A stretch of DNA of 64,000 nucleotides from assembly GCF_030548465.1 (NCBI RefSeq), contig NZ_JAUOSF010000004.1:310001-374000 (forward strand), in the 5' to 3' direction. Origin of the DNA: Tamlana sp. 2_MG-2023 (GTDB taxonomy: Bacteria; Bacteroidota; Bacteroidia; Flavobacteriales; Flavobacteriaceae). Positions 18,370-26,718 of this stretch are shown here, one piece after another. Positions within the stretch are counted from its first letter, which is position 1; each line of letters starts with the position of its first letter. A model generated the notes under the pieces. It saw only the letters and a list, made by a program, of their open reading frames with translations. It was not told the origin of the DNA and did not search any database. The position numbers were made by a program, and so were the translations under genes.

Positions 18370-19119
18370 CTAATTTTCGAAGCTTTCAATATATTGATTA
18401 TACTTCTTTTCTAAAAACTGAAATATTTCAAAATCTGTTTTATCCTGACAAGCTTCTTCGAAATTATCGTCTTCCTCGCAGAAATAGAAAAAGTCATTTC
18501 TTTTATCTTCTGGTAGATTGTATAACTCAAAAAACGTTTCGGAAAATCTTAGTTTAACTTTTCGCAATAACTCGGACTTCCTTTCCATTTCTACATGTGC
18601 TTTTAATTCTCTAGTATGGCCAGAAATTGCATTTATTAGAGTAACTGGTTTTAGACCACCTCTAGAGGCATCCAATAAACGTTCACTTTTCGTAGCTGGT
18701 TTTCCGGTATAACCAGGAATGCCAACATCATAAAAATTAATAGGAACCTCGCCTGTGGTGTTTGATATATCGGACATTAAGTTGCCTGTTAAAACCTTAC
18801 CAAGGACAACTTCCTCTAGTTCGTTTATTTCCGACTCTAAGTGTATGACTATAATTTTATTTTTGAAGATAACTTCTGAAACCACCTGTTCCTGAGGCTT
18901 ATGCTGTATGGATGAAAACATCAAAGTATCATTCAACTTAACAGTCATCGTAAATTCGCCCCGTACATTGGTAGTCGTAAAAAGCTGCTGGGTTTTATTA
19001 ATAACATGAATATTCTCGATATTACCATCACTTTTAATCTTTCCGAATAAATCGATGGATTGCGAAGTGGCTAGTAATGCCCATGAAAATATTAGGAAAA
19101 ATAAAAATACACGTTTCAT
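18370..19119 (-). CDS. Exported CarboxypepD_reg-like protein (paralogue 1)
   Basis: A 249-residue protein with a signal peptide (about 1-20, ending ATSQS). Residues about 22-95 form a carboxypeptidase-regulatory-like beta-sandwich (LFGKIKSDGNIENIHVINKT... TTNVRGEFTMTVKLNDTLMF), the fold used as the N-terminal plug extension of SusC proteins. After ELEEVVLGKVLTGNLMSDI it is not a TonB plug but a soluble helical C-terminal domain containing FFYFCEEDDNFEE. It is a diverged copy of the next gene; both have the phrase LTGNL after the sandwich. Probably periplasmic; role unknown. Confidence 0.72.
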   Translation of the reverse strand: MKRVFLFFLIFSWALLATSQSIDLFGKIKSDGNIENIHVINKTQQLFTTTNVRGEFTMTVKLNDTLMFSSIQHKPQEQVVSEVIFKNKIIVIHLESEINELEEVVLGKVLTGNLMSDISNTTGEVPINFYDVGIPGYTGKPATKSERLLDASRGGLKPVTLINAISGHTRELKAHVEMERKSELLRKVKLRFSETFFELYNLPEDKRNDFFYFCEEDDNFEEACQDKTDFEIFQFLEKKYNQYIESFEN

Positions 19120-19208
19120 TTTCGATTGGTTAGAAAAACAAAAAACGTACTTAAACTCTTAAAGAATTATTAAACAGCTGGTAAGGTTTCGTTAAAAACG
19201 ATAAAGTT

Positions 19209-20009
19209 CTATTTTTTCATGTTTAAAAACTCCTCACTTTTTTGATTAAGAAGCTCTAGAAATTCCATTTCTTTTCCGTAGTTAAGTAAATCGTAATCAA
19301 AACCATCACGTTCCACAAACTGAATAAATTCGCCCACACGATGCTCAGGAATATTAAAATTATCTACTAAAAATTGAGCTCCGAAATAATGTTTAATCGA
19401 TTCGATTGGCACTTCTGGAACGCCAGCTTTCTTTTTATCTGGAACATTAGAACGAAAAATTGGCAATAATAATTGATCAACCACATTCACGATGTTTAAT
19501 CCGTTAACCAAAAACTGATGCTGATAATTTTGTCCTAAATTTTCAACCTTCGTCTTGTTATCTGGTTTAAACTCATGGTCCATGTTATTTTTAACCCCAA
19601 AATATAAAGCATCTAACTGCGGTTTAAATGGCGTAGCCTCTTTTAAATCGGTTTCTAAATTTCCTGTTAAGCCTTTTTCGGAAACGATCACCGCTTCTAA
19701 CTTATTAATTTCTTCAATTAAAAAAAGCTTCATCCGCTTAGACTTCATTATAGCATCATTAACTTCAAAACTAATATTCTCATATTGGAGTGCACTAACG
19801 TTTATCTCATCTTTTAACGCTACTTGTAGTTTAAATTCACCCTTGTCATCGGTAATGGTTCCAGTTTTAGTCGTATTATTATAAACAGTAATCCCCGAAA
19901 GATCACCACCTTCTACAATAATTTTCCCTGAAACCTCAACCCGATTAATGTTTTGAGAAACAACTTGTAAAGATGAAAGTACGGCGATAAAAAGTAGTAT
20001 TTTTTTCAT
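19209..20009 (-). CDS. Exported CarboxypepD_reg-like protein (paralogue 2)
   Basis: A 266-residue protein with a signal peptide (MKKILLFIAVLSSLQVVSQ). Residues about 22-100 are the CarboxypepD_reg-like sandwich (VEVSGKIIVEGGDLSGITVY... TGTITDDKGEFKLQVAL). The C-terminal part (KGLTGNLETDLKEATPFKP onward, ending with EFLELLNQKSEEFLNMKK) parallels its neighbour, with GEFIQFVERDGFDYDLLNYG in place of the Cys-containing stretch. It is the first gene of the minus-strand set 20009-17794 that leads to the M1 peptidase. Tandem paralogues in one transcript suggest a shared but unknown envelope role. Confidence 0.72.
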   Translation of the reverse strand: MKKILLFIAVLSSLQVVSQNINRVEVSGKIIVEGGDLSGITVYNNTTKTGTITDDKGEFKLQVALKDEINVSALQYENISFEVNDAIMKSKRMKLFLIEEINKLEAVIVSEKGLTGNLETDLKEATPFKPQLDALYFGVKNNMDHEFKPDNKTKVENLGQNYQHQFLVNGLNIVNVVDQLLLPIFRSNVPDKKKAGVPEVPIESIKHYFGAQFLVDNFNIPEHRVGEFIQFVERDGFDYDLLNYGKEMEFLELLNQKSEEFLNMKK

Positions 20010-20119
20010 AGATGAAATTTATTTCAATTTACCATTTTAAATGAAATTCATAAAGTATAATTCCTTAAAATTTTATTAAACACGAATTTTAAGTAGTTTT
20101 ATCCCCAAATAAAAATCTC

Positions 20120-20827
20120 ATGAAAAACATCATCATTGCAAGCACCTCAACGGTACATGGTCTTGGTTATTTGGAATATCTTTTAGACGATCTTAAAGTC
20201 TTTTTTAAGGATGTAAAACAACTTGTTTTTGTTCCGTATGCGCGACCTGGAGGTCTGTCTCATGATGATTATACCAATCATGCAAAAACGGCTTTTGGTA
20301 AAATTAATATAGAAGTTAAAGGTGTTCATGAATTTCAAAATCCTGCTGAAGCGATACAGCAAGCTGAAGGTATTTTTGTTGGTGGAGGAAACACTTTTGT
20401 TTTAACCTATCAGTTGTATAAAAACAAGCTGATTGAACCACTACAACATGTTGTTAAAAATGGTACGCCTTACTTAGGAACTAGTGCTGGAAGCAATATT
20501 TGTGGACTCACTATAAAAACGACCAATGATATGCCTATAGTATATCCGCCAAGCTTTAACGCTTTAGCCTTTGTCCCTTTTAATATTAATCCGCATTATT
20601 TAGATCCAGATCCTACAAGCAAGCACATGGGAGAGACTAGGGAAACACGCATTAAAGAATTTCACCATTATAACACCCCTCCGGTTATTGGTTTAAGAGA
20701 AGGCAGTTGGTTACATGTTCAAGGCGACTCTATTATTTTGAAAGGTGATTTAGATGCGCGTATTTTTGAATATGACAAAGCGCCTTATGAAATATCCAAG
20801 GGTAGCGAGTTGAATGGTTTGAAGTAA
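20120..20827 (+). CDS. pepE: Alpha-aspartyl dipeptidase (peptidase E, family S51)
   Basis: A 235-residue cytoplasmic serine peptidase that splits Asp-Xaa dipeptides. The nucleophile elbow GTSAGSN places the active Ser at residue 122; GIFVGGGNTF (about 84-93) is the family signature loop. The His-containing stretch FNINPHYLDPD and the EGS turn of the family follow. Length matches family S51. It is transcribed away from the CarboxypepD genes with a 110-bp gap. No leader peptide is present. Confidence 0.9.
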   Translation: MKNIIIASTSTVHGLGYLEYLLDDLKVFFKDVKQLVFVPYARPGGLSHDDYTNHAKTAFGKINIEVKGVHEFQNPAEAIQQAEGIFVGGGNTFVLTYQLYKNKLIEPLQHVVKNGTPYLGTSAGSNICGLTIKTTNDMPIVYPPSFNALAFVPFNINPHYLDPDPTSKHMGETRETRIKEFHHYNTPPVIGLREGSWLHVQGDSIILKGDLDARIFEYDKAPYEISKGSELNGLK

Positions 20828-20867
20828 AATTTTGGTTGGTGGTTTTTGGTTGCTTACTCTTACGGGA

Positions 20868-21255
20868 TATTATTACACAGAGATGCGCGGAGATTTCACA
20901 GAGAATCACAAAGAAATTTTTTGAACACAGGTTATGTTAGTTGTCGGTTGTTAGTTATCGGTTGTTAGTTATCGGTTTTTGGCTGTTTACTATTACGGGA
21001 CATTACTACACAGATACGCCGAGACCTCACAGAGAACTACAAAGTTTTTTAGACACAGATTGCACTGATTTTCACAGATTTTGTTTCCATAAAAATAACC
21101 CCTCGACATTTTTGGAGCTTATTTTGAGCGAAGTATTTTTAAGACATCATTTTTTTGTATTGTGCACCTTTGCGCCTTAACGGCTTGTCGAGAAAAAAGA
21201 ATAAACGCTCTGCGAATCTCCGCGAAAACGGCTGTGATTCTCTGCGTAACAATTA
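20868..21255. repeat. Gene-free interspersed-repeat region (CACAGAG-type copies and tandem GTTAGTTATCG)
   Basis: The 466-bp gap between pepE and tRNA-Gly holds no credible gene. Two forward copies of a degenerate CACAGAGAT-CGCGGAGA-TTCACAGAG element lie at about 20868-20925 and 20998-21080. An inverted copy (CTCTGCGAATCTCCGCG... GATTCTCTGCGTAA) lies at 21206-21254. Between the first two is a 14-bp tandem repeat (unit GTTGTTAGTTATCG, about 20940-20980). A short frame crossing it is mostly repeat and is rejected. Confidence 0.7.
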
Positions 21256-21264
21256 AGCGTAAAA

Positions 21265-21290
21265 AAAGCCTCACATTTCTGTGAAGCTTT
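21265..21290 (-). terminator. Rho-independent terminator of tRNA-Gly
   Basis: On the minus strand AAAGCTTCACA / TGTGAGGCTTT pairs (one U-G), loop GAAA, followed by seven Ts, starting 3 bases after the tRNA. Confidence 0.85.
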
Positions 21291-21293
21291 TTG

Positions 21294-21366
21294 AGCGAGA
21301 GACCGGGTTCGAACCGGCGACATTCAGCTTGGAAGGCTGACGCTCTACCAACTGAGCTACTCTCGC
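21294..21366 (-). tRNA. tRNA-Gly (anticodon TCC)
   Basis: The 73-base minus-strand cloverleaf has acceptor stem GCGAGAG/CTCTCGC with discriminator T, D-arm AGCTCAGTTGGTAGAGC, anticodon loop CTTCCAA reading TCC, variable loop, and T-arm with GGTTCGAACCC. There is no encoded CCA. A terminator hairpin follows at once, so it is a single-gene transcript. Confidence 0.97.
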
Positions 21367-21419
21367 ATTAATTCCGGCTGCAAATATAGATAAACCTTTA
21401 GATATTTTCCAAGAAAAAT

Positions 21420-21845
21420 TTACAACTTTTTAAAAAAATGATAACCTAAAATCGTAAACCCTTGATTATAATAAAACTTATGAGACGCAGAATTATTTAC
21501 ATAGGTGTTCAATTCTATCGATTCGTAGCCCTTTTTAGATACATAATCGTAAATCCAACTAAAAAACTGATGCCCTAAACGGTTTCCTCGATAGGCTTCG
21601 GCGATAAAAACATGATCAGGTTCAACACTTCTACCAGAATAATGCCTGGTACAAAACCATAATCCGCAAACACCAATTAACTTTTCATCATCAAAAACAC
21701 CTGCACATTCATAGTTTTGAGTAAACATTTCTGTAATACGTTCTTTTAATAAAGCTTCTGAAATCTTATCTGCATTCAACTTTTTTACTAGCGGTAAAAT
21801 ATCATTAATATATTCCTTTCCTATAATTTTAAAAATAAATGCCAT
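21420..21845 (-). CDS. GNAT-family N-acetyltransferase
   Basis: A 141-residue GNAT domain. The acetyl-CoA pyrophosphate loop (Q/R-x-x-G-x-G/A) is read in EAYRGNRLGHQFFSWIYDYV, preceded by the beta4 strand DHVFIAEAY and followed by IELNTYVNNSASHKFYYNQGF, the usual end of the fold. Length is that of the bare domain. The substrate cannot be told from the sequence. It diverges from a second GNAT gene with 76 bp between starts, but the two are not close copies. Confidence 0.82.
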   Translation of the reverse strand: MAFIFKIIGKEYINDILPLVKKLNADKISEALLKERITEMFTQNYECAGVFDDEKLIGVCGLWFCTRHYSGRSVEPDHVFIAEAYRGNRLGHQFFSWIYDYVSKKGYESIELNTYVNNSASHKFYYNQGFTILGYHFFKKL

Positions 21846-21921
21846 GCTTCTTTTTATTTGGAGTAGATGTTACTCCCTAATTTTTATCTAATTTTGAGTT
21901 TACAAAAATATCAAATCCAAT

Positions 21922-22371
21922 ATGAATCAAACCGATTTTCATATAAAACAAATCACTGCCCAAGAAAGTTATTTAGTAAGACAACCAGTTTTAAGACCAG
22001 GCCTCCCCATAACGTCTTGTGTTTTTGATGGTGATGATTTAAGTACTACCATCCACCTAGGTTTGTACAATAATAACAACATTATCGGGGTTTGTTCATT
22101 CTTTAAAAATGACCATGCCGAATTATCAAGATCAAAACAATATCAACTTCGTGGTATGGCTGTTTTAGAAAACTTTCAAGGAAAAGGTATTGGATACCAA
22201 ATACTAAGTTTCGGTGAACGGCTAATGAAAGAAAAAAACATAAAAACCATTTGGTGTAACGCTAGAGAAATAGCGCTGCCTTTCTACAGAAAATGTGGAT
22301 ATCAATCTTTTGGTGAAGCTTTTAACATTCCTAACATTGGTCCGCATTACAGCATGTTTAAAACACTTTAG
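21922..22371 (+). CDS. GNAT-family N-acetyltransferase
   Basis: A 149-residue GNAT domain. Motif A is LRGMAVLENFQGKGIGYQIL, with the CoA loop QGKGIG, and the C-terminal ALPFYRKCGYQSFGEAF is the classic end of the fold. The early text RQPVLRPGLPITSCVFDGDD is typical of a Bacteroidota subfamily of small GNATs. Substrate unknown. A bidirectional terminator follows 13 bp after the stop. Confidence 0.84.
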   Translation: MNQTDFHIKQITAQESYLVRQPVLRPGLPITSCVFDGDDLSTTIHLGLYNNNNIIGVCSFFKNDHAELSRSKQYQLRGMAVLENFQGKGIGYQILSFGERLMKEKNIKTIWCNAREIALPFYRKCGYQSFGEAFNIPNIGPHYSMFKTL

Positions 22372-22383
22372 TTTGTTAATACA

Positions 22384-22412
22384 AAAAAACGCCCTGTTGA
22401 ACAGGACGTTTT
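22384..22412. terminator. Bidirectional terminator between GNAT and ankyrin genes
   Basis: AAAACGCCCTGT / ACAGGACGTTTT stem, loop TGA/TTGA, with A7 on the left and T5 on the right. One position is a C-A mismatch on plus but a G-U pair on minus, so it is stronger for the minus-strand ankyrin gene. Confidence 0.8.
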
Positions 22413-22450
22413 TAATCAGTGACTAGCTCCAAATAACTATTATCTAATTA

Positions 22451-22852
22451 TTATTTTCTCATTTTTGTTGCTTCAAAGTGATCGTCGATAATCACTTTTG
22501 CGTCAACCGCGCCATGTAACTCTGCGTAATCTGCAGCTGTTTTACCTTTACTACATTTCGTTTTTAAATTTGCTCCATTTACTATTAACAATTGAAGAAT
22601 TTCTGTACGGTTATACTTTGCTGCATACATCGCTGGGGTCATGCCATTTGATTTTGCATTTACATCGGCACCTCTTTCAATAAGTTTACTTACCGTTTCG
22701 TAATCACCTTTTGCTATGGATACACAAAATGAGTTTACTTTAAAATAAGCTTCTACTTTATTAGTTTTTATAGCAATAGGCTCTGGAGAGGCATTTACAT
22801 TTGCAATTGAAAAGCATAATGCCATGGTTGAAATAATGATTGTTTTTTTCAT
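22451..22852 (-). CDS. Small exported ankyrin-repeat protein
   Basis: A 133-residue protein with a signal peptide (MKKTIIISTMALCFSIANVNAS). It contains two to three ankyrin repeats: GDYETVSKLIERGADVNAKS, NGMTPAMYAAKYNRTEILQLLIVNGANLK and SKGKTAADYAELHG. Ankyrin units bind proteins, and an exported version this small would act in the periplasm on an unknown partner. It is a single-gene transcript ending at the terminator above. Confidence 0.85.
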   Translation of the reverse strand: MKKTIIISTMALCFSIANVNASPEPIAIKTNKVEAYFKVNSFCVSIAKGDYETVSKLIERGADVNAKSNGMTPAMYAAKYNRTEILQLLIVNGANLKTKCSKGKTAADYAELHGAVDAKVIIDDHFEATKMRK

Positions 22853-23073
22853 GATGAAGGATTTTTAAGTTTGATTTAATGATTTATGTTCTTTGATGTA
22901 CTAAATAGACGACAAAAATAACATTTTGTTACAAAAAATCGACCCACCTAACAATTTAATATTAATTTACTTACATTTTATTAAAGCTATAATTCCTTAA
23001 CAACAAGAGCTAAACACCATATTTAACGAGACTTTTAGGAGGAATTAATAAACTCCTTTTTAACAAAATTCCG

Positions 23074-23081
23074 TATATTTG
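23074..23081 (+). promoter_or_regulatory. gpmI: -7 promoter box (TATATTTG) of gpmI
   Basis: TATATTTG matches the Bacteroidota -7 consensus, 23 bases before the ATG. Confidence 0.6.
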
Positions 23082-23104
23082 ATACGTTTTAAAAATTATA
23101 AAAA

Positions 23105-24622
23105 ATGAACAAAAAAGTTATCTTAATGATTCTTGACGGATGGGGAAATTCGCCAGATCCAAAAGTTTCAGCAATCGACCACGCAAACATTCCATTTATC
23201 GATTCTTTATATACAAAATACCCTTATGCTACTTTACGCACCGACGGCTTACATGTTGGTTTACCAGAAGGACAAATGGGTAACAGTGAAGTTGGACACA
23301 TGAATTTAGGTGCCGGACGTATTGTATACCAAGATTTAGTGAAAGTGAATTTAGCGGTTGAAAACAAAACGCTAAACGATGAGAAAGTGCTTGTTGATGC
23401 TTTTGATTATGCTAAAACCAATAACAAAGATGTTCATTTTTTAGGATTATTAAGTGATGGAGGCGTGCACTCTCATATTAATCACCTAATAGGCTTAGTT
23501 GATGCTGCCAATGATTACGGATTAAAAAACACGTATGTACACGGATTTACCGATGGACGTGACGTTGACCCGAAATCTGGAGCTGGATTTGTAAAACAAT
23601 TAGAATCGCATATTGAAGGTACAAATACTGAAATCGCTACGATTTCAGGACGTTATTACGCTATGGATAGAGACAAGCGTTGGGAACGTGTTAAAGTGGT
23701 TTATGACGGATTAGTAAAAGGTGAAGGTGAAAAATCTACAGATATCGCTGCTTCTATTGAAGCTGGTTATGCTAATGATATTACCGATGAATTTATCAAA
23801 CCAATCATTGCTGTAGACGATAACAACGAACCAATCACCAAAATCAAAAATGGTGATGTTATTATTTTCTTCAACTTTAGAACTGATCGTGGTCGTGAGT
23901 TAACCGAAGTTTTATCTCAAGTTGATTTTCCTGAATTTGACATGAAAAAACTTGATTTACACTACGTAACACTTACCAATTATAACGACACTTATAAAAA
24001 CGTAAATGTAATTTTCAATAAAGATAACTTAACCGAAACATTAGGTGAGGTCTTAGAGAAACACAATAAAAAGCAAATTAGAATTGCTGAAACTGAAAAA
24101 TACCCTCACGTAACGTTCTTTTTCTCTGGCGGAAGAGAAGCTGAGTTTGAAGGTGAAAGCCGTATTTTAAGAAACTCACCTAAAGTAGCGACTTACGATT
24201 TAAAACCTGAAATGAGTGCTTTCGAATTACGTGACGCTCTTGTTCCAGAACTTGAAAAAGGCGATGTTGATTTTGTGTGTTTAAACTTCGCTAATGGTGA
24301 TATGGTTGGGCATACTGGAGTTATGGATGCTGCTATAAAAGCTTGTGAAGCTGTAGATGAATGTGTAAAATCTGTAATTACTACAGCACTAGCAAACGAC
24401 TATACCACTTTAGTAATTGCCGATCACGGTAACTGTGAAACGATGATTAACCCTGATGGTTCACCAAACACCGCACACACAACAAACCCTGTTCCTGTGA
24501 TTTTAGTCGATAACGAATTAAAAGAAATAAAAGACGGTATTTTAGGTGATATGGCACCTACTATCCTTAAGCTTATGGGCGTACCTCAACCAGAGGCTAT
24601 GACTAGACATGCTTTAGTTTAA
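23105..24622 (+). CDS. gpmI: 2,3-bisphosphoglycerate-independent phosphoglycerate mutase
   Basis: A 505-residue glycolytic/gluconeogenic enzyme that interconverts 3- and 2-phosphoglycerate using two manganese ions. It belongs to the alkaline phosphatase superfamily. Seen: MILDGWG (metal Asp 11), the phosphoserine GNSEVGHMNLGAGR (Ser 61), the HGFTDGRDVDPKSG and SGRYYAMDRDKRWER substrate blocks, and the C-terminal metal sites VCLNFANGDMVGHTG and VIADHGNCE. Length is normal. It is a single-gene transcript with its own -7 box and a terminator about 170 bp after the stop, behind an interspersed repeat. Confidence 0.97.
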   Translation: MNKKVILMILDGWGNSPDPKVSAIDHANIPFIDSLYTKYPYATLRTDGLHVGLPEGQMGNSEVGHMNLGAGRIVYQDLVKVNLAVENKTLNDEKVLVDAFDYAKTNNKDVHFLGLLSDGGVHSHINHLIGLVDAANDYGLKNTYVHGFTDGRDVDPKSGAGFVKQLESHIEGTNTEIATISGRYYAMDRDKRWERVKVVYDGLVKGEGEKSTDIAASIEAGYANDITDEFIKPIIAVDDNNEPITKIKNGDVIIFFNFRTDRGRELTEVLSQVDFPEFDMKKLDLHYVTLTNYNDTYKNVNVIFNKDNLTETLGEVLEKHNKKQIRIAETEKYPHVTFFFSGGREAEFEGESRILRNSPKVATYDLKPEMSAFELRDALVPELEKGDVDFVCLNFANGDMVGHTGVMDAAIKACEAVDECVKSVITTALANDYTTLVIADHGNCETMINPDGSPNTAHTTNPVPVILVDNELKEIKDGILGDMAPTILKLMGVPQPEAMTRHALV

Positions 24623-24660
24623 TAATATTTGTACATCCGTAAATAATCAAACGAGCATAT

Positions 24661-24745
24661 CGTCACCCTGAATTTATTTCAGGGTCTCACTGAAAATTAT
24701 TGACTTAAAGGCTAGTGAGATACCGAATCAAGTTCGGTATGACGA
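24661..24745. repeat. Inverted intergenic repeat, CGTCA...TGACG type
   Basis: The 85-bp element begins CGTCACCCTGAATTTATTTC and ends with its imperfect inverted copy (AGTGAGATACCGAATCAAG...TATGACG). Both arms contain an inner palindrome (CCCTGAA..TTCAGGG and ACCGAA..TTCGGT). Related half or solo copies lie at 34608-34635, 46012-46040 and 56722-56749. Confidence 0.7.
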
Positions 24746-24793
24746 CATCGAAGCTTTATGATACAAATCGGATGATTGTAATATTTTTCTTAT

Positions 24794-24820
24794 AAAAACC
24801 CCACTTTTCGTGGGGTTTTT
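24794..24820 (+). terminator. Rho-independent terminator downstream of gpmI
   Basis: AAAAACCCCAC / GTGGGGTTTTT, 11-bp perfect stem with loop TTTTC and a T run. Confidence 0.88.
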
Positions 24821-24872
24821 AATTATTAACATTTGTACAAGTAATTAAGCATGGCTAGCTTAAAAATTATTG

Positions 24873-24880
24873 TATTTTTG
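24873..24880 (+). promoter_or_regulatory. -7 promoter box (TATTTTTG) of the HAD gene
   Basis: TATTTTTG fits TAnnTTTG, 26 bases before ATG 24907. Confidence 0.5.
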
Positions 24881-24906
24881 CCACTAATCTTTGCTTAACT
24901 TTATTT

Positions 24907-25311
24907 ATGACATTTAGTAATCAGTTAATTATCGCTGTCGATTTTGACGGCACCATAGTTGAAGACGCCTACCCTAAAGTTGGAAAACCTATGATTTTTG
25001 CTTTTGAAACCCTCAAGAAGCTTCAAGAAGATGGGCACCGTTTGATTTTATGGACCTACAGATGTGGCTCAAGATTAGATGACGCTGTAAAATTTTGCGA
25101 AGAAAATGGTATCGTTTTTTATGCCGTAAACAACAGTTTTCCTGAAGAAGAATATGATAATTCTGTAAGCCGTAAAATTAACGCCGATTTATTTATAGAC
25201 GACAGAAATGTTGGTGGTTTCATTGGTTGGGGTGAAGTTTATCAGAAACTAACCAACACCGCAGCCCCTATCCCTGAAAAGAAAAAAGGTTTTTTCGGAT
25301 TATTCAAGTAA
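24907..25311 (+). CDS. Small HAD-superfamily hydrolase (BT0820-like)
   Basis: A 134-residue HAD-fold protein. Motif I is VDFDGTIVED (nucleophile and acid Asp about 12 and 14); LILWTYR supplies motif II; the acidic motif IV is LFIDDRNVGG. There is no cap domain insertion beyond a short loop, so a large or exposed substrate is possible. Similar stand-alone proteins, known from the structure of Bacteroides BT0820, are phosphatases of unknown substrate. The C-terminal tail is Lys/Phe rich (EKKKGFFGLFK). It converges with the CoA-transferase gene, with 12 bp between the stops. Confidence 0.82.
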   Translation: MTFSNQLIIAVDFDGTIVEDAYPKVGKPMIFAFETLKKLQEDGHRLILWTYRCGSRLDDAVKFCEENGIVFYAVNNSFPEEEYDNSVSRKINADLFIDDRNVGGFIGWGEVYQKLTNTAAPIPEKKKGFFGLFK

Positions 25312-25323
25312 TACTTTCTCAAT

Positions 25324-26595
25324 TTAATTTCGAGTTAACTCAAAATAAGTTTTATCTACAGTTTCACGGTGATCGGGATGTGCGATATTCACTAAAGCTT
25401 TCACCCTTTCTTTAATTGTTTTTCCAAACAAATTAGCAACACCATATTCAGTAATAACATAATGCACATGAGGACGTGTTGTTACAACACCTGCGCCGTG
25501 ATTTAAAGCCGGCACAATTCTACTAATACCTTTTGAAGTCGTAGAAGGCAAAGCCATAATCGATTTTCCGCCTTCACTTAAAGCAGCACCTCTCATAAAA
25601 TCAAGTTGCCCTCCAACTCCAGAATACATTTTCGATCCTAAGGAATCGGCACAAACCTGTCCAGTTACATCTACTTCCAAAGCGCAATTGATTGCTACCA
25701 TTCTAGGGTTTTGCTTAATAACAGCCACTTCATTGGTATAGTCACAAGAACGCATTTCAACAAAAGGATTATCATCTATATAATCATACAAACGTTTAGA
25801 GCCCATGACAAAAGTGGTTAAGGCACGTCCGGGACCAACACCTTTATAGTTTCCGTTAATCACATTATCTAAAATTAAATCAATCACCCCATCGGAAAAC
25901 ATTTCGGTGTGAAGCCCTAAGTCTTTATGACTTTTTAATCGCGATAACACCGCATTAGGAATACTCCCTACCCCCATTTGCAAAGTGCTTCTATCTTCAA
26001 TTAAATTAGCGATATAATCCCCTATTTTATTTTCTATAGCATTTGGCTCACCATAAATATGCGTAGGAATTGGCACGTTACCTTCCACGAACAAATCGAT
26101 TTCAGAATAATGAATCAAACCGTCACCATGAGTTCTTGGCATATTTTCATTGACTTGTGCGATCACTGTTTTGGCGTTATCAATAGCAGCTAAAGTAGCT
26201 TCTACAGAAACACCTAAAGAGCAGTAACCGTGTTTATCTGGTACAGAAACATGAATAAGCGCTACATCTAATGGCACGATATTACGTTTAAAAAGCAAAG
26301 GCAATTCACTTAAAAAAACAGGTGTATAAGAACCGTTTCCAGCTGCAATCGTATGACGCACATTCTTTCCTATAAAAAAAGAATTCACATGAAAACTATC
26401 ACGGAGTTCAGGATTGGCGTAGGGCGCATCACCTTCAACATGTAAATGACAAACCTCAACATTTCGAAGCTCCTCATGTCTATCGGTCATGGCTTGCAAT
26501 AATAATTGCGGAGCAGCCGCAGCAGCTTGCACATAAACACGATCGTTACTTTTTATAACTTTTACGGCATCCTGTACGCTAACAACTTTATACAT
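25324..26595 (-). CDS. Acetyl-CoA hydrolase/transferase family protein (4-hydroxybutyrate CoA-transferase-like)
   Basis: A 423-residue family I CoA-transferase. The catalytic glutamate is expected in GLHTEMFSDGVIDL, and the C-terminal CoA/oxyanion region contains GVGGQLDFMRGAALSEGGKSI and ITEYGVANLFGKTI. These proteins move CoA between acetate and other short acids (4-hydroxybutyrate, butyrate, succinate) or hydrolyse acetyl-CoA. The length of about 420-430 fits the 4-hydroxybutyrate/butyrate transferase subgroup. Its promoter box (TAATTTTG, 26615-26622 on minus) faces that of map across a 123-bp gap. The true acceptor is not readable. Confidence 0.87.
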   Translation of the reverse strand: MYKVVSVQDAVKVIKSNDRVYVQAAAAAPQLLLQAMTDRHEELRNVEVCHLHVEGDAPYANPELRDSFHVNSFFIGKNVRHTIAAGNGSYTPVFLSELPLLFKRNIVPLDVALIHVSVPDKHGYCSLGVSVEATLAAIDNAKTVIAQVNENMPRTHGDGLIHYSEIDLFVEGNVPIPTHIYGEPNAIENKIGDYIANLIEDRSTLQMGVGSIPNAVLSRLKSHKDLGLHTEMFSDGVIDLILDNVINGNYKGVGPGRALTTFVMGSKRLYDYIDDNPFVEMRSCDYTNEVAVIKQNPRMVAINCALEVDVTGQVCADSLGSKMYSGVGGQLDFMRGAALSEGGKSIMALPSTTSKGISRIVPALNHGAGVVTTRPHVHYVITEYGVANLFGKTIKERVKALVNIAHPDHRETVDKTYFELTRN

Positions 26596-26614
26596 ATCCT
26601 ATTGTTTTAGACTG

Positions 26615-26622
26615 CAAAATTA
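26615..26622 (-). promoter_or_regulatory. -7 promoter box (TAATTTTG) of the CoA-transferase gene
   Basis: Minus-strand TAATTTTG fits TAnnTTTG, 19 bases before the ATG at 26595. Confidence 0.5.
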
Positions 26623-26691
26623 CTCAAATCAGGTAGTCTAAAAGCTGTCAAATGTCAGTTAAAACACTAAAAAAGAATCGCTAAAATTAAG

Positions 26692-26699
26692 TACCTTTG
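26692..26699 (+). promoter_or_regulatory. map: -7 promoter box (TACCTTTG) of map
   Basis: TACCTTTG fits TAnnTTTG, 19 bases before the ATG at 26719. Confidence 0.55.
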
Positions 26700-26718
26700 C
26701 AGTCCTATATTTATAATT

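Noticed and set aside
18518-19884. Plus-strand frames within the CarboxypepD genes
   Set aside because: They are Ser/Leu-rich shadows of the minus-strand genes, which have signal peptides and recognisable domains.
20941-21180. 79-codon plus-strand frame
   Set aside because: It consists of tandem and interspersed repeat sequence and has no protein-like composition.
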